Shown piece by piece: positions 8,652 through 14,373 of a stretch of 14,373 nucleotides of DNA (position 1 is its first letter; each line of letters starts with the position of its first letter). Where the stretch lies: contig JAJOHG010000555.1 of the NCBI GenBank assembly GCA_021029095.1, positions 1-14,373 on the forward strand, given 5' to 3'. Origin of the DNA: Phellopilus nigrolimitatus. Lineage: Eukaryota > Basidiomycota > Agaricomycetes > Hymenochaetales > Hymenochaetaceae. A model generated the notes under the pieces. That model searched no databases, was not told the DNA's origin, and saw nothing but the letters and a program-made list of their open reading frames with translations. The translations under genes were made by a program, and so were the position numbers.

Positions 8652-9446
8652 TTAGTGACCCTCGACCGAAACCGTCTTCATCTCCATTACTTCGCATGAA
8701 GTTCCGACCGAGTCCTCGTTCGGTCCGCCGTCCTCAGGTTCTTCATTCACTTCATCGCCATCCTCGACATTGCCATCCTCGACATCGTCACCCTCGATAT
8801 CGCCATCTTCAACTTCGTCGTCCTCGCCATCGCCGTCCTCGCCATCATCATCTGAGTCACTTTCAACCTCAGAATCCAACTCGTCGTCCTCGCTGGATTC
8901 TGCCTCCTGATCAGCCACACCCTCCTCGTCCGTGTACCAACGTGGCGGCCGATTCATCTGCAATGCGCGCGCGACACGAATGACATGCCAGGCGTCAAAC
9001 TTTACACCGGTCGGATCCCGTTGGTCCTCATGTTCATGGAAGGTAATGATCGGTCTGTGTTCCCAGTCGTAGCTAATCCAAAAGTTGACCCGAGATTTCC
9101 GACGAACGACATTCTGAACGGCTGTCATGAGAAACTCTGGACTACTGACACGAATGTTGTTGGCCCTCGCCAGCTTCTTGATCGTTCGCCATTTAAAATG
9201 GTAACCCAACATCCACATGTCTGTAGAGAATTGCCGATGAGTAGGCGGAAACAACTGGATTCAGGACTTTAAACTCACTTGGGAATAAAAAGGATAAGTT
9301 GGAAGTTCTTGTCAGTGTGCTGCGAAAGAAAACAAGCTGGCGAAATGCGCTTGGTGGGATGTTTGGTTTTGGTTCAAGTTCAACAAGTTGTACATGCAGC
9401 GAGTCCAGGTCACCGCGTAAGATTCGAGGATACTGCCACAACTCAT
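8652..9446 (-). CDS. Unrecognised protein with acidic repeat tail, 220 aa
   Basis: Preferred model on minus: exons 9446-9394, 9319-9279 and 9220-8652, with introns of 74 and 58 nt (GT...AG, the first with a TTGTTTTCTTTCGCAG tract). Lengths sum to 221 codons with ATG start MSCGSILESYAVT. The last exon is well supported: natural codon use, an ordered basic/aromatic part (MWMLGYHFKWRTIKK, FWISYDWEHRPIITFHEHED), then about 80 residues that are largely Asp/Glu/Gly. Such acidic tails occur in chromatin and chaperone-type proteins, but no domain is recognised and I assign no function. The 5' end is uncertain: the frame just before the second exon is also open back to 9561 without an ATG. Divergent from the FunK1 gene and possibly sharing its promoter. 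Confidence 0.58.
8757..8846 (-). repeat. Six-copy 15-nt coding minisatellite
   Basis: Six contiguous 15-nt units on plus, at 8757, 8772, 8787, 8802, 8817 and 8832, of the form G(C/T)C(A/G)(T/C)C(C/T)TC...(A/T)TC. On minus each encodes an acidic pentapeptide related to D-x-E-D-G. This builds the central part of the acidic tail. Confidence 0.82.
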
Positions 9447-10032
9447 TTATAAAATCACAAAAGCTGCAGTGACAATGCAGTCTTGCCGAAGACCTTTCTC
9501 TGCCGAGTAGGACCGGAACTTCCAGACAGAAGGAGGTACTGATTTCAGACCTGCAGCCATACTACCTCTACTATGTACTTCCCTTAAACACGTTCGGCTG
9601 CACGACGCACACCGGCGAATTATAGAAGAAGTAAGAAAACCGGCATCGCAGACAACCCATTGAGATTGTTTGCGACGAGAATATAGACATCCAAACAGGA
9701 AATAAACATCTGATCAGTGCTTTGAGCATAAACAATACGAAACAATAGAACTCGTTGTCGCGTCGCGTAACGGCTCATTCCTTATTTGGAACAACGTTTG
9801 TTACTGACGCGTCACGTCGTGTGGCTGAACTCTCAACTTTTCATCCTTCAACCACCACGTCCCCCCGCGTGACCGCATAAACTTCTTTCCTTCAGCCACT
9901 GTGGCTTCAACCTGTGGCTGGAAAAGTGACAGCTATCACGCGTAACGCTCTCAAAAGCCAGTAGACGCGTCTCCAGGTATGTTCAACTCCATCCTCCTGC
10001 TCCTCTATCTTGAAGTGACCTTGTTTTGCACC
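9447..10032. other. Divergent intergenic promoter region
   Basis: About 590 nt between the starts of the acidic-tail gene (minus) and FunK1 (plus). It contains the ACGCGT boxes listed separately and a CATAAA element near 9876. Apart from a minus-strand open frame back to 9561, nothing looks coding. Confidence 0.6.
9807..9970. promoter_or_regulatory. Cluster of three ACGCGT boxes (MCB-like)
   Basis: ACGCGT occurs at 9807-9812, 9938-9943 and 9965-9970. The first is embedded in the 10-bp palindrome TGACGCGTCA and the third in AGACGCGTCT. ACGCGT is the Mlu I cell-cycle box bound by the APSES factor MBF (Mbp1/Swi6) in yeasts. Whether this fungus uses it here is an inference. Confidence 0.45.
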
Positions 10033-12453
10033 ATGGCAGATCGTCGTCAACCTCCACCGAACAACAAGGACACTCGCTCTCTCCCGAATCTTCCCAGCAC
10101 TCCGTGAGTAGTAGACGCTCAACTACCTTTCCTTTGTAGTATATCCATGCTAAGCTGTTTGTCTGCAGGCCGCCGCAAAGCGCTCAAGACATACACTCTG
10201 GCTTGTGTGACGCGAGACCTTACGCCACCCCTTACTCTAACAAACCTGGTGTATATCTCTCGTCGGAGGTTACCCAGACTTATAAGAAGATGGGAGGCTC
10301 GTTAATCGAGGAAGTCTTCAGCGGCACATTTGTCGACGTGCCCAACCTCATCGAGGACAAGCTCTCAGACCACATCATATCTATGGGTATAGGCCACGCC
10401 AAATACCCTAACGATCCTGTTGCCGCCGCGAAGTATGAGTTTAAGGCTTCAGAGACCCTAGACAGTCTCAAGGAAGAAGGAACGTACGGACGGTATAATA
10501 AATGGGTGGGCTGGAAACGGGGCAAAAAGGACCACGAGAAGAATGTCACGGACTACCTCAACAAAATCGCAGAGAACATACGTGAGAAATGCGGACTTCC
10601 GCTGCCGAACGACACCTCTCGCGAGTTCTCTTGCATGTTCAAGGATAAGGCCCCTGCTGAAGCGGCCGTGAATTGCAAGCGAAAGCCCGACGGCGTCGTC
10701 ATCGACCACTCCAAGGTGGACACGGATGCCGCCTGGGCTGATATTCATGCAGTCATGGAGTTCAAGCGCAGCCGTGATCCCCGTGCCTACAGGACGGCCT
10801 ATGCTCAACTACTGCAGTATGCCCGCATGGTCTTCGCTGCTCAACAGAACCGTCGATTTGTCCTCGGTGTCATACTCACCGGTGACGACCTAATGACATT
10901 CTTCGTGTTTGACAGAGCTGGAGTTCTCTCGTCGGAGAGATTCAACGTCATGAAGGATCCGGGGAAGCTCATCCGTGTCGTCGCCGGATTGCTCTTTGCT
11001 GAGAATATCGACCTTGGATACGATCCTACCGTATATCACAGGGACGGCGAAAGATTCATCCTCTTCAGGCATGTCGAGTACAAGATCAAGGAAATCATCT
11101 ACGCCGAGTCGTCGGTTCGGGGGAGAGGCACCAATTGCTTTTTGGTCGAGCACGAGGGAGAAGACGCCGTGATCAAAGACTCTTGGGTGGACGACTCTCG
11201 TAACCCGTTCGAGCACGTAATCATGGAGAAAATTACCGGGATCGGAGGGGTAGCGAAGATCGTTGACCACGAGACGGTCCAGATCCGAGGAGGGAATGAT
11301 ACGACGGCGACGGACCGACGAGCTCTGAGTGAGAAGGAGAATTGGAAAACTCAGCGGAAATGGTATTTGTTCGGGAAACTGGAGACGCGTGAGCACCGCC
11401 GGATAATGATGAAGCCATACGGCAAGCCACTGGAAGACTTTCAGACTCTGACGGAGCTGCTGACTTTGGTAAAGGACATCATCCAAAGTGAGTTCGTTTC
11501 CAATTGTTTCGCTTCACAGCTGAGCTGATCAACTTCTCCACTAGCAATCGAGGACCTTATCAACAAGAAAGTCCTGCATCGTGACATTAGCCTTCGAAAT
11601 CTGGTTCTGGCTAAAGAGGATCCGAAAGACCCTAACTCGCGTCGGCGAGTTTACATCATCGACTTCGACTTCGCGATCGAGACCGATGAGCAGGATAAAG
11701 AATGTGCGAAAGGTCGTCGAACGGTATGCTCTTCTTCTTTCCTCCTCCTTTGTCATCTCATTTAGAGTTGCATAGGGAACGCTGCTTTCATGGCTCTGGA
11801 AATGATGGTCGCGGAAAAGAGAACAAATCAAGCATGCTTACTACCACGATCTGGAGTCGATCTTATACGTTCTGTGCTGGTTATGCACTGCGCAGGAGGG
11901 ACCGAACAACTTGCAACGATCTCGCGACTTCATCTTTAAAAAATCCGCAATCGCACAATGGGCTGGATACGGTAAGAAACGACCCTACAATGGAGCACAT
12001 TCGCCAGGGCCAAGGCAGTCAATGTTCAAAATCCCGCGGACTTCGACAAATATATCGTCAGCCAGTTCGCACCATACTTCCAGCCTCTGCACCAATGCAT
12101 AAGGGATATGCGCACGCTGCTCGGCTCTAAAGGATCTTCGGATCCGAAGGAAGTTGAAGTCAATCGGAAGCTCATAAAACTCTGTCTGCCAGCAAGACAT
12201 AGAAGTAAGCTTGAGCGTATTGTCGACGATTCCGGTTGCCCTTCGAGACTCGAAGGCCGTCTTCAGATCCCTTCATGATGTCATCGACAAAACCCTTGAG
12301 GAGCTCGCCACCATTGAAGAGCCTCCTTCCAACGCCGTACCGACTCATAACGAAGACCAAGATACCGACGAATTGTCACCTGACCAGATAGGACGGAGAA
12401 TATGCGAGCCTTTGAAGAGGAAAACGCCATTCAAAGGAGATGGAGAAGGCTGA
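10033..12453 (+). CDS. FunK1-type protein kinase, with frame lesions in the 3' half
   Basis: Exons 10033-10103, 10169-11487 and 11545-11723 read cleanly for 523 residues (introns 65 and 57 nt). Kinase landmarks are GRGT in a Gly-loop position (342-345), Lys360 (AVIKDSW), catalytic loop HRDISLRN (475-482) and metal-binding DFD (503-505), typical of FunK1. The N-terminal region (37-290) is the FunK1-specific module and carries KPD (196-198) and EFK (221-223). Next comes 11776-11971 with the activation and YHDLES segment, then 12019-12204 and 12248-12453. In the piece 11776-11971 one base seems missing near 11780 and one extra near 11838. If both are ignored the whole model gives 718 residues. 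An alternative acceptor at 11765 (42-nt intron) removes the need for the first lesion only. The last intron (43 nt, 12205-12247) is weak. Likely a Ser/Thr kinase of uncertain pathway, either damaged or affected by sequence errors. Confidence 0.8.
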
Positions 12454-12827
12454 GGCGGAAAATGCTGAAGAGGCAAAGAGGAAAAAGAAGAATCTAAAGA
12501 AAATCGCGGAAACTGTCGAGGAGGCCGACGAGACGTGGAAGACGAGACTCAGGTTTACTTCGGGAACCGCGCACGAGGCCGGAGAGGAAGCGCAAGATGG
12601 ATCTCAGGCTGCTTTAAGAACGTGCATTTGACTTATCGACTTCCATCTTGACCGACAACGTCCCCAGCCTTATTTTTGACAGTAATCCGTCTGGCGCACA
12701 TGCGTCTGCCAGCTTGATTGCGCCCGAAAGCCCGACGCCCACGAGCCGTAAACGCCCTTCTAGAGATGGACCTTTAAATGATGAGCTTGAAGAATTGAGC
12801 TCTCGCAAACGGGTCAGATCGAATTAG
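12454..12827 (+). pseudogene. Decayed C-terminal tail of the FunK1 gene
   Basis: After the stop at 12451-12453, protein-like fragments continue in shifted frames. A Lys/Glu-rich helix lies in a frame overlapping from 12440 (EEAKRKKKNLKK). A basic piece near 12570-12614 (RPERKRKMDLRLL) is cut by TAA at 12615. The same frame then runs open through 12825 with PTPTSRKRPSRDG and ends SSRKRVRSN. Basic Ser/Lys/Arg clusters like these resemble nuclear localisation signals at FunK1 C-termini. I found no splice sites that link the frames, so this looks like a tail lost by indels and a nonsense change, or an error-affected assembly. Confidence 0.5.
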
Positions 12828-13297
12828 ACGTCGCTATTGATTTTTTACTACCATTGTTTGCTTATCACGGACTCCTAGCACTTGTATTAAGTATCTCATT
12901 TTGCACTTAATAACTGTAAGCATAGCTTTCTCGCATTTGTAACATTTATTCGCTTTGTTCTCTTCTGTTCAACGAATGTTGGATTTTTAAGTTCTTATTA
13001 TAGGCCACCAATGGATCGTCTAAAGTTTTCAGAAAACTCACTAAGTAACACAGTCCATTTCCAAGAATTGTGGCAATGCGACTTAGGTCGGTTGTTACTC
13101 GTTTGAATAGCATATGTACGTACCTCTGCGTCTGGGAAATTCGCCCCTTACAATTACGGAGTGTTTTACACAATAGAGTACATGACCGCAAAGTGTGTCT
13201 ACATAAAGATAAAGGAACCATAAATTATCTGCCCCCTGTCACAAGGGACACGGAAGAAGAAACTCTTCTACGATGCCGTAGATTGCGTTCTGCCAAC
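12828..13297. other. Spacer, nothing recognised
   Basis: AT-richer sequence downstream of the FunK1 region. No supported gene, RNA or repeat seen. Confidence 0.55.
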
Positions 13298-13714
13298 TTA
13301 TTTATGAATGAAGAAGCAGGGGCTGGGGAGGCAAACAAGGCGGTCTATCATGGAACTCGACACGACACGCTCACGAGCGCACTTCGCCGCTCCCGCGTCG
13401 CCAGAAATCATCGTTCTTGGGTTTGAGATCGCGTCTCCAACAGCTTCATCAAAGGCCCCGACATTTTGCGAGAGAGAACGAGAACAATGAGCCTGCGTCC
13501 GTATATCTTTCAAGCGAGTAAAGTCATCGCTCACGCAGCCCGAGCCCCTTCGTCCACACCGCCTGAAGTCGAGGCCGCGCAAAGCCGCATGTCCGTAGAC
13601 AGATGTTCTCGCGACAAGGCAAAAGCCCTTCGATTTGGATTCGTATTTGGATTCGAATTTGGAAAAGGAGAGGTCAAGATTGAAGCCACTCCATAGGCAC
13701 ATGTTGAGCCACAT
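13298..13714 (-). CDS. Doubtful hypothetical protein, 138 aa
   Basis: A minus-strand frame from ATG 13714 (MWLNMCLWSGFNLDLSF) to TAA at 13298. It contains a short Ser/Lys/Glu repeat (KFESKYESKSKG) from a degenerate 12-nt DNA repeat. The last 60 residues (AFDEAVGDAISNPRTM...) use C/G-ending codons and look more natural than the first part. The frame stays open upstream to 13927 without another ATG. No motif, signal peptide or family is recognised. It overlaps short plus-strand frames, and only one strand can be right. Confidence 0.25.
   Translation of the reverse strand: MWLNMCLWSGFNLDLSFSKFESKYESKSKGFCLVARTSVYGHAALRGLDFRRCGRRGSGCVSDDFTRLKDIRTQAHCSRSLSQNVGAFDEAVGDAISNPRTMISGDAGAAKCARERVVSSSMIDRLVCLPSPCFFIHK
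13629..13663. repeat. Degenerate 12-nt tandem repeat, three units
   Basis: Three adjacent units of the form TTCG(A/T)(A)TTTGGA, one of 11 and two of 12 nt. On minus they give the Ser-Lys-x-Glu pattern. Confidence 0.6.
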
Positions 13715-13842
13715 TAAATTCTCCTTCGCGGAAAACCATTTAAACAAACGATCAGAGGTAGAAAGAGAAAGAGTTAGTTTCAGATAGTACAGTCCTGAAG
13801 GATGCACATGTTCAGTAGCACCTAGGGTCCATATTCTGCGGA

Positions 13843-14109
13843 ATGTCGGCGAGCACCGCACGCTCCTGGGCTCTCCTTGTCTACGCGTGGGAACGATTGC
13901 GGGTGTCCGCCCGATATCGCTTAGCAAGTTTTGAGGGTAGATTGCGCTTTCTTACGCATTTCAAGATGTCCGTCTTCAAGAAATCAACACAGGTGAGTAT
14001 CTTCGAGCTCTGCGAGAGACCGCAAGAGGTTAATGTGTCTATTTTTCAGGGCCACTGCTCGAATGAAACACATTGGCACATGGTGTTTGTGCGTCGATCG
14101 CCTTCGTAG
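13843..14109 (+). CDS. Possible two-exon small protein, 69 aa
   Basis: ATG 13843 (MSASTARSWALLVYAWERLR) runs to a strong donor (ACACAG|GTGAGT at 13993) and a strong acceptor (CTATTTTTCAG, ending 14049). It then ends GHCSNETHWHMVFVRRSPS and stop. The 57-nt intron is again in frame without stops. The strong splice pair favours transcription on plus, but the second exon conflicts with the minus-strand exon at 14046-14280. The Arg/Ala/Ser-rich, acid-poor start resembles a mitochondrial leader. Unrecognised. Confidence 0.28.
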   Translation: MSASTARSWALLVYAWERLRVSARYRLASFEGRLRFLTHFKMSVFKKSTQVSIFELCERPQEVNVSIFQGHCSNETHWHMVFVRRSPS

Positions 14110-14280
14110 CTTCCGGACCGATTGACCTTGAGGATAATTGCGAATGCGGATGGCGTGGAGATTGACGTTTCGAAGGTGAAGGTCTCCTCCGCACGATGAG
14201 CATGGGCGACGGCGACGATGTCGTCCCCATCGGCGGCGAGGAGGATGACATGATGGAACTCGCGGCTTTTAAGTTGCGCA
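14046..14280 (-). CDS. Partial 3' exon of an unrecognised minus-strand gene
   Basis: Read on minus, an acceptor TGTCTTGCAG at the upper edge (14281-14283) leads into an open exon ending TGA at 14046. The codons are strongly C-ending (for example the stretch encoding HHVILLAADGDDIVAVAHAH), as in the clear exons of this window, which argues for real coding. The product piece continues ETFTFETSISTPSAFAIILK and ends CVSFEQWP. No motif is recognised. Upstream exons would lie beyond the window end. The plus strand here (a frame open from 14196 to the end) is also fairly C-ending, so strand assignment is not certain. Confidence 0.4.
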
Positions 14281-14373
14281 CTGCAAGACAACGGCAACTA
14301 GGATTCGCCTCCTACTTCTGCAAGGGTTCTTTCAGGAAAAGCGCGACAGGCGGGACGCGAATGATGCCTATCT

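Noticed and set aside
8561..8983. Plus-strand His/Arg/Pro-rich open frame
   Set aside because: It is the antisense shadow of the acidic-tail minisatellite of the minus-strand gene.
10890..11486. 198-codon minus-strand frame inside FunK1
   Set aside because: Antisense of the clear kinase exon, which has family motifs and splice support on plus.
12946..13221. 91-codon minus-strand frame downstream of FunK1
   Set aside because: AT-rich, unnatural composition, no start or splice context.
1..14373. CRISPR arrays, insertion sequences or terminal inverted repeats of transposons
   Set aside because: No regularly spaced direct repeats, transposase motifs or matching terminal repeats were seen, and the window is eukaryotic.

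Overview
The window is nuclear DNA from a filamentous basidiomycete, most likely an agaricomycete (mushroom-forming) fungus. The supporting signs are many short introns (about 42-86 nt) with GT...AG ends and CTAAC/CTGAC-like branch points, compact intergenic spaces, C-ending codons in coding exons, a fungal cytochrome c, and a FunK1-type protein kinase, a family expanded in Agaricomycetes. There is no bacterial operon structure, no CRISPR array, no rRNA or tRNA that I could recognise, and no intact transposon.

Layout from left to right. (1) The 3' part of a cytochrome c gene (+, 1-496), with an apparent one-base loss near base 36. (2) A spacer with a possible 53-aa membrane peptide, then a small secreted-type Cys/Thr-rich protein (+, 1732-2102). 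The second half of that protein is a tandem duplicate whose upstream portion now lies inside the intron. (3) An unrecognised four-exon gene (-, 3941-2455, 427 aa), convergent with the previous gene. (4) A 1.1-kb spacer with a possible short mitochondrial-type leader exon, a TATA box and a 15-nt triple repeat that runs into the next start codon. (5) A large single-pass membrane protein with a Ser/Thr/Pro-rich tail (+, 5054-7860), which has an internal 42-residue duplication and an optional in-frame 57-nt intron. (6) A pyrimidine-rich 3' spacer, then a gene on the minus strand (9446-8652) with a very acidic tail encoded by a six-copy 15-nt minisatellite. (7) A divergent promoter region with three ACGCGT boxes, leading to a FunK1 kinase gene (+, from 10033). 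The FunK1 kinase core motifs are present (HRDIS..N, DFD), but the 3' half shows frame lesions and a decayed C-terminal tail. Its N-terminal region carries a PD...ExK-like signature. (8) A poorly resolved end region (13.3-14.4 kb) with weak, conflicting coding signals on both strands and one reasonable partial minus-strand exon.

The genes do not form an evident pathway or cluster. The most informative observations are the intronised duplicate in the small secreted protein, the nuclease-like signature on the FunK1 N-terminus, the ACGCGT cluster between two divergent genes, and the recurring single-base lesions. Those lesions could be real decay or assembly indels. Because one falls in a normally essential gene (cytochrome c), read-level checking should come before any pseudogene claim. 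All exon models here were built by hand from splice signals and frame, with no transcript or homology search.
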